Shown one piece after another: positions 16,085-24,287 of a stretch of 41,174 nt of DNA (its first letter is position 1; each line of letters opens with the position of its first letter). The translations under genes and the position numbers were made by a program. Origin of the DNA: Treponema sp. (GTDB lineage: Bacteria > Spirochaetota > Spirochaetia > Treponematales > Treponemataceae). Below the pieces are notes generated by a model. That model was not told the DNA's origin and ran no database searches. It saw nothing but the letters and a program-made list of their open reading frames with translations. Where the stretch lies: positions 1-41,174 of the forward strand of contig SHOL01000004.1 in NCBI GenBank assembly GCA_004294945.1, read 5' to 3'.

Positions 16085-17200
16085 ATGAGTCACCCCGACG
16101 CTCAAGCCCAAACCCAAACACAAGCCCAAACCCAAACCCAGCCCCAGAGTCCGCAGCATTCGGTACAACCGCCGGTTGCCGCCATCACATTCTGGATGCC
16201 TGCACTGATACTTTCGTTCCTGACAATCGGACTCGCGACCGGAGCGGGCTCCGTTTTTATAGCGCCTGCAGACTGTGTTTCCATCCTGCTGCACAAAACC
16301 CTGGGAACGGAGCTCGCAGACGGAATCAAGGTGTCGGCAGTCGGCATTGTGTGGAACCTCCGCTTCCCGCGCGTTCTTTTCGCCTTCCTCGCCGGGGGCG
16401 CCCTTTCGGTGAGCGGCGCTGTCATGCAGTCAATCCTGAAAAATCCGCTTGCCTCGTCGTTCACCCTCGGCATATCCTCGGGTGCGACCCTCGGCGCCGC
16501 CCTGGTCATACTCGGCGCCGCCTATATCCCGGTTGCAGCTTCGCTCACCGTGCCGGCTGCCGGCTTTATCTTTAGCGCACTTACCTTTTTCGCCGTCATG
16601 GCTCTTTCTCGCGCGGTAGACCCGGAACTGGACAACGGAACCATCATCCTGACCGGCATGGTGGTCTCGCTGTTCATCAGCGCAGCGCTCACCCTCCTTT
16701 CTGCCTTTTCCGGCCAGGAAATGAACCGTCTTCTTCTCTGGCAAATGGGGAGCTTCGCCCTCAAGGGCTGGCCGCCGGTTTACGTTCTTTTGCCCGTCGC
16801 AATCGGAGGCACCGCACTCGTTTCGGCTTTTGCCGGAGAAATGGACATTTTGACTTTTGGCGACGAAGACGCCCAGGCGCTCGGCGTTAACGTCAAACGA
16901 ACCAAACGCATACTGATTGCCCTCTCGTCGCTTCTGACCGGTTGCGCCGTAGCCTGGGCCGGAGTGATCGGCTTTCTCGATCTGGCAGTGCCCCATGCCG
17001 TGCGAAGAGTTGTCGGACCCGGACACCGCGCCCTGATTCCCCTTTCGTTTTTTACCGGTGGAATTGTGATGACTCTTGCAGACCTTGCCGCCCGGACATT
17101 GATTCCACCCCTGGACCTCCCCGTTGGAGCGATCACCGCTGTTCTCGGCGCTCCGGTTCTGGGCTGGATCTATTACCGTTCCGGAAGGGGGCGCAGATGA
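16085..17200 (+). CDS. FecCD/BtuC-type permease with Gln/Thr-rich N-terminal repeat
   Basis: A 371-residue inner membrane permease of PF01032 with about nine or ten transmembrane helices. Family marks include RFPRVLFAFLAGGALSVSGAVMQ, NPLASSFTLGISSGATLGAA, the GDEDAQALGVNVKR coupling segment that contacts the ATPase, and GVIGFLDLAVPHAVRRVVGPGHRALIP in two parts. The first 30 residues are a soluble extension made of Gln, Thr and Pro repeats with no counterpart in typical BtuC. Its stop overlaps the ATPase start (ATGA). It forms the channel for the ligand captured by the upstream lipoprotein. Confidence 0.92.
   Translation: MSHPDAQAQTQTQAQTQTQPQSPQHSVQPPVAAITFWMPALILSFLTIGLATGAGSVFIAPADCVSILLHKTLGTELADGIKVSAVGIVWNLRFPRVLFAFLAGGALSVSGAVMQSILKNPLASSFTLGISSGATLGAALVILGAAYIPVAASLTVPAAGFIFSALTFFAVMALSRAVDPELDNGTIILTGMVVSLFISAALTLLSAFSGQEMNRLLLWQMGSFALKGWPPVYVLLPVAIGGTALVSAFAGEMDILTFGDEDAQALGVNVKRTKRILIALSSLLTGCAVAWAGVIGFLDLAVPHAVRRVVGPGHRALIPLSFFTGGIVMTLADLAARTLIPPLDLPVGAITAVLGAPVLGWIYYRSGRGRR
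16103..16138 (+). repeat. 18-bp tandem repeat at the 5' end of the permease gene
   Basis: Two 18-base units (caagcccaaacccaaaca, 16103-16120; then 16121-16138 with one change) are themselves built of six-base CAAACC/CAAGCC steps and encode QAQTQT repeats. Slippage by whole units would keep the frame. Confidence 0.85.
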
Positions 17201-18054
17201 CCGGAACAGTGACTGTTGGAACGGAACATACTGGGCTCGATCGGGCAGACGGTTGCGCCGCGGATGAAAAAAAAATGCCGATTCTCGAACTTGAATCGGT
17301 CAGCGCAGGCTATGGAAAGCGCGGAAGGGACATTATTTCCGGCATCACTTTTTCCGTGCAGGACGGAGAGCGGCTTTCTGTCATCGGACCGAACGGTTCG
17401 GGGAAAACCACCCTGCTCAGGGTTCTATCCGGAGCACTTCCGTACCGGGGTTCGGTTCGCATCCGGACAACACGCGGACCGCGGGAGCTTTCGGAACTTG
17501 CCCCGAAGGAACGGGCGCAGTGTACCGGCGTGCTTTCGCAGCTGACCGGCGCGCATTTTCCGTTCACCGTTGCCGATACCGTGCTTCTGGGCCGCTACGC
17601 ACGCAAAAAAAGCGTCCCGGGAGGCGATTTTTCGGACGCAGACCGTTTGGACGCCCGGGAAGCCATGCGCATCTGCTCGGTGCTCGACCGTGCCGACGAA
17701 CTGCTCACCCGGCTTTCCGGGGGACAGAAACAGCGGGTCTTTCTTGCGCGCACGATTGCCCAGGACCCGGCGGTACTGCTCCTGGACGAGCCGACAAATC
17801 ATCTGGATCTGGGCTCCCAGCTGGAACTTATCGCGCTCATCGGCGGACTGTACGCACAAAAAGGGAAAGCGGCAATCGGCGTGTTCCACGACCTTTCGCT
17901 TGCGCTCCGGTTTTCCGACACCATGATCCTTCTGGACAGCGGCCGCATCGCACAAAACGGCTTGCCCGACAACGTCGTCCGGAGCCCGGAAATCGAACGA
18001 GCGTACGGCATTCCGGTCGCAGAGCGGATGCGGGAACTGCTCGCCCAGTGGTAA
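17197..18054 (+). CDS. ATP-binding subunit of the BtuD/FepC-type ABC importer
   Basis: 285 residues from ATG 17197, preceded by GGAAGGGGG and overlapping the permease stop by four bases. Walker A is GPNGSGKT at 64-71, the signature LSGGQKQRVFLAR and Walker B VLLLDEPTNHLDLG are followed by the switch histidine in GVFHDLSLAL. The N-terminal 26 residues are not conserved, and the ATG at 17275 is an alternative start. It powers uptake by the two preceding gene products and is the last member of this transporter. Confidence 0.93.
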   Translation: MTGTVTVGTEHTGLDRADGCAADEKKMPILELESVSAGYGKRGRDIISGITFSVQDGERLSVIGPNGSGKTTLLRVLSGALPYRGSVRIRTTRGPRELSELAPKERAQCTGVLSQLTGAHFPFTVADTVLLGRYARKKSVPGGDFSDADRLDAREAMRICSVLDRADELLTRLSGGQKQRVFLARTIAQDPAVLLLDEPTNHLDLGSQLELIALIGGLYAQKGKAAIGVFHDLSLALRFSDTMILLDSGRIAQNGLPDNVVRSPEIERAYGIPVAERMRELLAQW

Positions 18055-18163
18055 AATGCGCCCGGTGGTACATGGCGCCCGGTGGCAACCATACGGGTAT
18101 CAGGTGTGCGCAGCCCTGATGCCCCTCTTTAAAAACGTGCGAAAAAACTTTGGAGTGTGTTGA

Positions 18164-19600
18164 ATGACAGAAAAAACAAAAAACGCAACCGCCGCCGCCC
18201 TGGCCCGCGAACTCGCGTCCGCACACATCCGGACCGGGACGCTCTCCGCCCCGCGAAGGTCCGGAACCGCACACAGCATTGCAGTCAGCACTGCAGATTG
18301 CCCCGCTGACACCACCGCCGCCGGTACGCCGCAACCGGCAGGCGCGCCACAAAAAATCCGCGTGCGTGCAGTCGTCCTCAAATCCGGGCTACGCTGGCAG
18401 ATCGAAGAATTCCGCGGAGCCCAGAGCTTTCACCGCAACGTCGACGCATCAGAGCTGGAGGCAGAACTTGAACAATGGTTTTCCGGCTCCTGGGGGCGTG
18501 CGGAATTCGCTTGCGCAAACAAGCACTATACAATTATGACAAACCGAAGGGGCGAGCTCACCGTTCTTCGAAAATCTGCCGAACGGGGGGAAGCAGAAGA
18601 ACCGGGTTCGACATCCGATCAGGAGCAGGATGCAGAGGAATGCCGCATCCCGGCGCATGACAAGGCAAAGCACTACATACTTGCCGAAGGAACGCCCGTC
18701 CCGTTTCTGGTGGATCTTGGCGTTATGACCAAAGACGGCTGGGTCGTCAAGGCGCGATACGACAAATTCCGGCAGATCAACCGCTTTCTGGAATTTATAG
18801 AAGATATTCTGCCGGAGTTCGACGCAGAAGCGGGCACTGAACGGCCGCTTTCCGTGATCGACTTCGGCTGCGGCAAGTCCTACCTGACCTTCGCCGTCTA
18901 TTATTATCTGACCGTCGTCAAAAAACTCAACGCCCGGGTAACCGGGCTCGACCTCAAGACAGAGGTGATCGGGCGGTGTGCGGCGCTTGCCGATGCCTAC
19001 GGCTACCAGCAACTGTCGTTCGAAGTCGGCGACATTGCACGCTATTCGGGCGCCGAACAGCCCGATCTGGTGATCAGCCTTCATGCCTGCGACACTGCCA
19101 CCGATTTTGCGCTTGCACGCTCGGTGCAGTGGAACGCCCGGGTTATTCTTGCGGTTCCCTGCTGCCAGCACGAAATAAACGCCCAACTCGGAGACGCCCC
19201 GGTAACGGAGCAGCAAAAAGAGGAATCGAGGATCGACACCGGTGAAAGCTCTCGCCAGGTTCCCGGGCGCGCTGCTTTGGAAGGCGCGTTCAGGTTCGGT
19301 ATAGTACGGGAACGGATTGCGGCCCTTCTAACCGATGCGATGCGCGCCGAGGCGCTCGAGGATTCAGGATACCGGGTGCAAATTCTGGAATTTATCGATA
19401 TGACGCATACGCCCAAAAACCTGTTGATCCGGGCAGTCCGGAAACACGATAACGATGCGGGCACACCGGACGGCAGAACACCGGATGGCAAAACACCGGA
19501 GGGCGAAAGCGGGCGGCACGTACGCACAAAACTGGGAGCGGCGTTCGGTGTGCAGTCGACCCTTGAAATGGAGCTGGAACGATGGAAAAAGTCCTTGTAG
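18164..19600 (+). CDS. Methyltransf_32-type SAM-dependent methyltransferase
   Basis: A 478-residue protein with TTGGAG seven bases before the ATG. The N-terminal 60 residues are low-complexity. Residues about 190-400 carry the Methyltransf_32 (PF13679) core: KARYDKFRQINRFLEFIEDIL, the SAM loop VIDFGCGKSYLTFAVYYYL (motif I), GLDLKTEVIGRCAALADAYG, DLVISLHACDTATDFALA and the VPCCQHEIN cysteine motif. The C-terminus has a variable repeat (TPDGR, TPDGK, TPEGE). Relatives include eukaryotic METTL25-like proteins; RNA or protein could be the target. It overlaps mnmA by 19 bases, so a role in tRNA or translation is plausible but unproven. Confidence 0.8.
   Translation: MTEKTKNATAAALARELASAHIRTGTLSAPRRSGTAHSIAVSTADCPADTTAAGTPQPAGAPQKIRVRAVVLKSGLRWQIEEFRGAQSFHRNVDASELEAELEQWFSGSWGRAEFACANKHYTIMTNRRGELTVLRKSAERGEAEEPGSTSDQEQDAEECRIPAHDKAKHYILAEGTPVPFLVDLGVMTKDGWVVKARYDKFRQINRFLEFIEDILPEFDAEAGTERPLSVIDFGCGKSYLTFAVYYYLTVVKKLNARVTGLDLKTEVIGRCAALADAYGYQQLSFEVGDIARYSGAEQPDLVISLHACDTATDFALARSVQWNARVILAVPCCQHEINAQLGDAPVTEQQKEESRIDTGESSRQVPGRAALEGAFRFGIVRERIAALLTDAMRAEALEDSGYRVQILEFIDMTHTPKNLLIRAVRKHDNDAGTPDGRTPDGKTPEGESGRHVRTKLGAAFGVQSTLEMELERWKKSL
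19463..19507 (+). repeat. 15-bp tandem repeat, three units
   Basis: Three in-frame 15-base units (19463-19477, 19478-19492, 19493-19507) encode TPDGR, TPDGK and TPEGE near the C-terminus of the methyltransferase. Confidence 0.85.
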
Positions 19601-20670
19601 GCATGAGCGGAGGAGTCGACAGTTCGGTTGCCGCGAAAATCCTGATCGATCAGGGATACAGCGTTGCCGGAGTTACCCTCAAGCTGTTTTCGAACGAAGA
19701 TATTCTGTGCGCGGAGAAGGAAGGAAAAACCTGCTGTGCGCTTTCGGACGTGCAGGACGCGCGATCGGTGGCGTTCAGGCTCGGGATCGACCACTTTGTG
19801 TACAATTTCCGCGAGTATTTTACGGAGAAGGTGATCAATCATTTTGTTCAAAGCTACCTTGAGGGGAACACCCCGAATCCGTGCATCGAATGCAACCGGT
19901 GGATCAAATTCGACAAGATGCTCGAACGGGCGCGGCTTCTGGGCTACGAATACATCGCGACCGGGCACTATGCGCGCAGCGAATACGATCCTGCGTCCAT
20001 GCGCTGGCTTCTAAAAAAGGGAATCGATCCTGCCAAGGACCAGAGCTATGTGCTGTATACGCTGACGCAGGACCAGCTTGCGCACACGCTTTTTCCGCTT
20101 GGCGGCATGGACAAGCGGCAGGTCCGTTCGATTGCGGAAGCGGCAGGGCTCGTCAACGCCAAAAAGGCCGACAGTCAGGATATCTGTTTTGTGCCCGGAG
20201 GGGATTACGGTGCGTTTATAGAGAAGGCGGCTCCGGGGAAGGTGGAGCCGGGGCCATACGTGAATGCGGAAGGAACGGTGGTCGGTACGCACAAGGGCGT
20301 TGCGCACTACACTATCGGTCAGCGGCGCGGAATCGGTATTGCGCTCGGACAGGCAGCGTATGTAACCGCTAAGGATGCGAAAACCAACACCGTGTCGCTC
20401 GGTCCGAACGAGGCGCTCATGTCACGCTCCCTGGTTGCCCAGGATGTGAACCTTATTGCCGTCGACCTTACAGAATTCGAGCGGCTGGCAAAACCGATGC
20501 GTGTTACGGCTAAAATACGCTATAATCAGAAAGAACAGGATGCCTGGATCAGTCCCGAGGGGATCGGCCGAATCCGGGTCGATTTCGACGCAGATCAGCG
20601 GGCGGTTACGCCGGGACAGGCAGTTGTCTTTTACTCCGGCGACATTGTTGTCGGGGGGGGAACAATTTGA
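19582..20670 (+). CDS. mnmA: tRNA-specific 2-thiouridylase MnmA
   Basis: A 362-residue enzyme that thiolates U34 of the tRNAs for Lys, Glu and Gln using persulfide sulfur and ATP. The PP-loop SGGVDSS is at residues 9-15, the two catalytic cysteines are C101 (in NPCIECNRWIKF) and C202 (in SQDICFVPGGDY), and the tRNA-binding GQRRGIG motif follows. All are in the expected places for a full-length protein. The start lies inside the preceding methyltransferase gene (19-base overlap). A good promoter for the next operon begins at its stop codon. Confidence 0.97.
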   Translation: MEKVLVGMSGGVDSSVAAKILIDQGYSVAGVTLKLFSNEDILCAEKEGKTCCALSDVQDARSVAFRLGIDHFVYNFREYFTEKVINHFVQSYLEGNTPNPCIECNRWIKFDKMLERARLLGYEYIATGHYARSEYDPASMRWLLKKGIDPAKDQSYVLYTLTQDQLAHTLFPLGGMDKRQVRSIAEAAGLVNAKKADSQDICFVPGGDYGAFIEKAAPGKVEPGPYVNAEGTVVGTHKGVAHYTIGQRRGIGIALGQAAYVTAKDAKTNTVSLGPNEALMSRSLVAQDVNLIAVDLTEFERLAKPMRVTAKIRYNQKEQDAWISPEGIGRIRVDFDADQRAVTPGQAVVFYSGDIVVGGGTI

Positions 20671-20695
20671 CAAACGGTGAGTGTAAACGTACACT
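20667..20695 (+). promoter_or_regulatory. Consensus sigma-70-type promoter of the ODP/chemoreceptor operon
   Basis: TTGACA (20667-20672), a 17-base spacer and TACACT (20690-20695) match the housekeeping consensus closely. The predicted start near 20702 gives a leader of about 35 bases with AGGAGAAGG just before the ATG at 20738. A small inverted repeat (gtgta/tacac) overlaps the -10. Confidence 0.75.
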
Positions 20696-20737
20696 GACAA
20701 AGCAGGCATTACGCGTGCGACAACAGGAGAAGGATAG

Positions 20738-21514
20738 ATGATCGAGGAACAGGACGTTACCGGCAAAATATTATATGAAGACGCGGATCACAAATTCATT
20801 TGGCTCGGCACCGAAAACCGGTACCGGAAAGGCGTTATTCAGACTATGCAGTATCTGATTATCGACCGCGGCCGCGGCATTTTGCTGGATCCGGGCGGAG
20901 TGCACTTGTTTTCCCGGGTTGTCGCGTCGGTGAGTCGCTATATATCTATAGACAAGATAGACACTATTTTCTTTTCGCATCAGGATCCGGACGTTTCTTC
21001 CGGTATTGCGCTGTGGCTTGGAGTAACTGACGCCAAAGTGTATATCTCTTCCCTGTGGACCAGATTTTTGCCGCATTTCGGCATTGTAGACACCTCACGC
21101 ATGATCGCGATCGAGGACAAGGGCGGATCGATCAAGCTCGCTTCGGGAGCGGAGCTCAAGATGATTCCGGCCCACTTTATGCACTCGCCGGGACAGTTCG
21201 CCCTGTATGACTCCCGGGCAAAAATTCTGTTTACCGGCGATATCGGTGCGGCGGTTTTTGGCGACGGCGACGAAACACTGTTTGTAGAGGATTTCCGGGA
21301 ACATATTCCGCTTATTCAGGGATTCCATACCCGCTACATGGCATCCAACTCGGTTGTCCGAAAATGGTGCCAGCTGGTCGGAAGGCTGGATCCAGAGATG
21401 ATTGCTCCCCAGCACGGGGCTATCTACAAGGGTAAAACGGCAAAGGAATTCCTTTCCTGGCTGTCCGAACTCCGCTGCGGCACCGACCTTCTCGACCAGT
21501 ATTTCGGCGCGTAG
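20738..21514 (+). CDS. ODP-like oxygen-binding diiron protein (flavodiiron core, no flavodoxin)
   Basis: A 258-residue metallo-beta-lactamase-fold protein aligned with the diiron domain of flavodiiron proteins, but with no flavodoxin domain. Likely ligands, spaced as in FprA, are H81, D83 and D85 in SHQDPD, H149 in HSPGQ, D168 in FTGDIG and H226 in PQHGAIY. The usual His after the HxExDH motif is V86 here, so one iron site is altered. In Treponema denticola a protein of this kind (ODP) is reported to bind Fe(II) and O2 and to signal to an adjacent soluble chemoreceptor. The same partner follows here after 11 bases. It is therefore more likely a sensor than an NO or O2 reductase. Confidence 0.85.
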   Translation: MIEEQDVTGKILYEDADHKFIWLGTENRYRKGVIQTMQYLIIDRGRGILLDPGGVHLFSRVVASVSRYISIDKIDTIFFSHQDPDVSSGIALWLGVTDAKVYISSLWTRFLPHFGIVDTSRMIAIEDKGGSIKLASGAELKMIPAHFMHSPGQFALYDSRAKILFTGDIGAAVFGDGDETLFVEDFREHIPLIQGFHTRYMASNSVVRKWCQLVGRLDPEMIAPQHGAIYKGKTAKEFLSWLSELRCGTDLLDQYFGA

Positions 21515-21525
21515 GAGACTGACCC

Positions 21526-22395
21526 ATGGATGTGAAAGAAATAAGCGGCAACTATTCCGACGCGATTGAAAAATTCGTTGTCGGTTACAACAAGAGTATC
21601 ATTTTAAACTCGATAACCCTCCATTCGCTCGAAATTCTCGACGATGCGATGGACCAGGTTGAAAAGGGCTTGAACACTATCGTGAGCGCCTTCGAGGAAA
21701 TGCGTGCGACGAGCGCAAGCACCTCGGAGAACACCGGACGCATCGATTCGATGATGGCAGAAATTCTTGCAAAGAACAGCGCAATGGACCAGAGCATCGA
21801 AGCGCGTGTGTCCGAAATCGAGAATGCGGGAAATAATGCCAAGACGATCGCAAACCTGTTCGAGGAGCTCAAGGAGAAGTCGCAGAATGTTGCGAGTATT
21901 ACCGGTTCGATCCAGGATGTATCGGATCGCACCGGCATTCTTGCAATCAACGCGTCGATAGAAGCCGCACGCGCGGGAAGCGTCGGACGGGGATTCCGCA
22001 TTATCGCGAACGAAGTGCGCACGCTTGCGATCCAAACCGGAGACTTTGCGAAGCAGATCGAGTCGAACATAGACGAATTCCAGCAAACCGTGGAAACAAT
22101 CAACGGCCAAATGAGCGATTTTATCGCCCTGTTTTCCAAATTCAAGGCTTCTTTCGGCGATGTTCTGGCGAATTTCTCGGAAAACGCAAAAACGATCGAT
22201 CAAGCAGGCAGTTCTCTCTCCCAGATTACCGGTTCAATCCGCGAAGAAGCGCAGGCGCTGAACGACGGGCTGTATTCGCTTGAAAAAGTGAACGATTCGA
22301 TGCGCGACACGCATGCGATCCTCGGCGTCATTCAGCACAGCCATCAGTATCTGGACTCGCTGCTCGAAAAAGACTCATCTTCGATGGGCGTCTGA
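21526..22395 (+). CDS. Soluble methyl-accepting chemotaxis-like receptor, ODP partner
   Basis: A 289-residue, wholly cytoplasmic coiled-coil protein with no transmembrane helix, HAMP or sensory domain. The signalling hairpin tip is at about 129-151 (DVSDRTGILAINASIEAARAG) followed by GRGFRIIANEVRTLA at 154-168. Compared with the usual QTNLLALNAAIEAARAG, the conserved Asn at the trimer contact is Gly137. Helical arms run from about residue 40 to 137 and back to about 240; the C-terminal part (HSHQYLDSLLEK) may contact the sensor. It has no ligand domain of its own, so the upstream ODP probably supplies the input to CheA. RBS GGAGACTGACCC is weak but adequately placed. Confidence 0.87.
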   Translation: MDVKEISGNYSDAIEKFVVGYNKSIILNSITLHSLEILDDAMDQVEKGLNTIVSAFEEMRATSASTSENTGRIDSMMAEILAKNSAMDQSIEARVSEIENAGNNAKTIANLFEELKEKSQNVASITGSIQDVSDRTGILAINASIEAARAGSVGRGFRIIANEVRTLAIQTGDFAKQIESNIDEFQQTVETINGQMSDFIALFSKFKASFGDVLANFSENAKTIDQAGSSLSQITGSIREEAQALNDGLYSLEKVNDSMRDTHAILGVIQHSHQYLDSLLEKDSSSMGV

Positions 22396-22439
22396 CAAAA
22401 CGTACGGACCTCGGGCGTTTCGGGCTTTGTCCTTTTTTT
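22394..22439 (+). terminator. Possible weak terminator after the chemoreceptor gene
   Basis: GACAAA (22394-22399) can pair with TTTGTC (22426-22431), directly before a seven-T run (22433-22439). The loop is long and the stem short, so confidence is low. Confidence 0.35.
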
Positions 22440-22474
22440 ACACGTTCGATCTTCTCCAGTTGGCCTGAATCCGG

Positions 22475-22480
22475 TATAGT
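22475..22480 (+). promoter_or_regulatory. -10 box of the HAD hydrolase gene, leaderless layout
   Basis: TATAGT (22475-22480), six bases, then ATG at 22487. There is no Shine-Dalgarno sequence, so the mRNA is predicted to begin with the start codon. Confidence 0.6.
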
Positions 22481-22486
22481 ACGAGT

Positions 22487-23302
22487 ATGAAAATTCCTGC
22501 AGACATCATCGCAATGGATCTTGACGACACGCTCCTCAGGCACGACCTGACTATTTCGGACCGGACCGTCGACACGCTTCGACGGGTTTCGGAAGCCGGC
22601 AGTACAATACTGCTCGCTTCCGGTCGAGCGCCCGAAGCGATGAGCGCCTACTCGGCCCGTATCGGGCTTGACCGCATGAAAAGCTATCTGATTACGAACA
22701 ACGGTTCTCAGGTAATAACCTCCGATACAAGGGAAACTGTTTTTGAACATTTTTTGCCTGTGGACGTAGCCATCGAAGCGTTTCGGCTGGTAATCGACGC
22801 GGGGCTTTCCTGCCATATCTACGAAAACGACATCAACTATGTTTCGAAAGAAACGGAATTTTCGGATCGAGACTACCAGTTATCGGGCTTGAAACCGGTA
22901 ATACCGGAAGACTACGAAGCCCTGCTCAGAAAAGGCGCGTACAAACTGGTAATTCCCGGACATCCGGACTATATCGTGCCGGTCGAAGCCGAATTCAAGG
23001 TTATTTTTGAAGGTCGGGCCAACGTATTCGTCAGCAAACCGTATTTTCTTGAACTCCTTCCCCTGAACGCAGGAAAAGGCGAAGCGCTGCGGGAACTTGC
23101 AGAAAAGTATCTTGGCGCAGCGCAGGATCGCGTAATGGCCTTCGGCGACAGCATGAACGACGAGTCGATGATTGCCTGGGCGGGACAGAGCGTTGCAATG
23201 TGCAACGGACGGCCGGAAATCCTCAAACTGGCAAAACACCGCACGTACCTTTCAAACGACGAGGACGGCATCGCGGATTTTCTGGAGAAACACGTACTGT
23301 AA
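22487..23302 (+). CDS. Cof-type HAD-superfamily phosphatase
   Basis: A 271-residue protein. Motif I is MDLDDTLL at residues 10-17 with D11 and D13 as nucleophile and acid; motif II is ILLASGRAPEAM; motif III includes the Lys of GKGEALRELAEKYL; motif IV is MAFGDSMNDESMI. The C2-type cap domain (about residues 85-190) places it with Cof/YbhA/YidA sugar-phosphate and nucleotide phosphatases. The natural substrate cannot be told from the sequence. It is transcribed from its own leaderless promoter, and a second such promoter separates it from the next gene. Confidence 0.92.
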   Translation: MKIPADIIAMDLDDTLLRHDLTISDRTVDTLRRVSEAGSTILLASGRAPEAMSAYSARIGLDRMKSYLITNNGSQVITSDTRETVFEHFLPVDVAIEAFRLVIDAGLSCHIYENDINYVSKETEFSDRDYQLSGLKPVIPEDYEALLRKGAYKLVIPGHPDYIVPVEAEFKVIFEGRANVFVSKPYFLELLPLNAGKGEALRELAEKYLGAAQDRVMAFGDSMNDESMIAWAGQSVAMCNGRPEILKLAKHRTYLSNDEDGIADFLEKHVL

Positions 23303-23327
23303 AGATGCAGGGCGCGCGGGGATAGTG

Positions 23328-23333
23328 TATACT
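23328..23333 (+). promoter_or_regulatory. -10 box of the CBS-HATPase operon, leaderless layout
   Basis: TATACT (23328-23333), six bases (tttccc), then ATG at 23340. No ribosome-binding site is present and no clear -35 was found. Confidence 0.6.
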
Positions 23334-23339
23334 TTTCCC

Positions 23340-24287
23340 ATGCTTGCCATTCCGATACATCAGGATAATTCCCCCGAAGCGGTCATCAGCATACTTTTCA
23401 AGCTGAAAGTCAAAGATGTTATGACGCATCCGATTCTGACCGCCAGCCCGTCCGATACCCTGCGCCATATCCAGCAGGTTATGAAAAAAAACCATATTAC
23501 CGGCATTCCGGTCGCGGACAGCGAAAACCGGCTGCTCGGCATAGTCTCGATGGACGACATCGTCACCGCGCTCGACAACGGATGGATCGAAGATCAGGCT
23601 GGACTGCACATGACCACGAACGTTATTGTCCTCGAAGAAAATATGTCTCTGTCGTTTTGCGTCAGCTACTTCAACAAATACTCGTTTGGGCGGTTTCCCG
23701 TGCTCGATTCCCGGTCGCGGCTCGTTGGCATTGTGACGGCCTCGGATGTCATTTCCACTCTGCTCGTGGCGCTCAACAAGGAAGTCGAACGGTTGGAGCA
23801 TACTGCGGAAAGCGCTGAAACCGGCCCGGCAGGAGCGAAACCCGAAAATTCGGGCGAACAGGTGATCGAGTTCAAGACGGAGCCCTTCAATTTTGAAATC
23901 GCAGGACAGGCTTCGACCGAAATCAAAAAATTGCTGAAATCGGGCGGCATTGATACCGCAATCACCCGCAGGGTCGGTATTGCGAGCTACGAACTTGAGA
24001 TAAATCAGGTCGTTCATTCGGCAGGCGGCATCATGCGCTATATTCTGAAAGCAGACACACTCGTTATCGAAGCGGAAGACACCGGGCCGGGCATTCCGAA
24101 TCTGGAAAAGGCTATGACCGAAGGCTTTTCTACCGCAAACGAACGGGTGCGTTCGCTCGGATTCGGGGCCGGCATGGGCCTGCCGAACACCAAACGGGTA
24201 GCGGACGAGTTTTATATAGATTCTGCCGAAGGACGGGGAACCCTTGTCCGGGCAACATTCAACCTTAAAGGATCAACAGCAGTATGA
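23340..24287 (+). CDS. CBS-pair and RsbW-like HATPase fusion protein
   Basis: A 315-residue protein from ATG 23340; upstream open codons lie in the HAD gene and promoter. Two CBS domains (about 24-80 and 92-146; VKDVMTHP, HITGIPVAD, FGRFPVLD, LVGIVTASDV) form a module that usually binds adenine nucleotides. After a linker, residues 180-310 are a GHKL ATPase of the anti-sigma/RsbW type: ASYELEINQVVHS (N box, N222), EDTGPGI (D247) and GFGAGMGLP. There is no dimerisation histidine. The DRTGG gene overlaps its stop by four bases and a PHP gene follows; this trio normally neighbours NAD-linked [FeFe]-hydrogenase genes. A role in hydrogenase regulation or maturation is inferred. Confidence 0.85.
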   Translation: MLAIPIHQDNSPEAVISILFKLKVKDVMTHPILTASPSDTLRHIQQVMKKNHITGIPVADSENRLLGIVSMDDIVTALDNGWIEDQAGLHMTTNVIVLEENMSLSFCVSYFNKYSFGRFPVLDSRSRLVGIVTASDVISTLLVALNKEVERLEHTAESAETGPAGAKPENSGEQVIEFKTEPFNFEIAGQASTEIKKLLKSGGIDTAITRRVGIASYELEINQVVHSAGGIMRYILKADTLVIEAEDTGPGIPNLEKAMTEGFSTANERVRSLGFGAGMGLPNTKRVADEFYIDSAEGRGTLVRATFNLKGSTAV

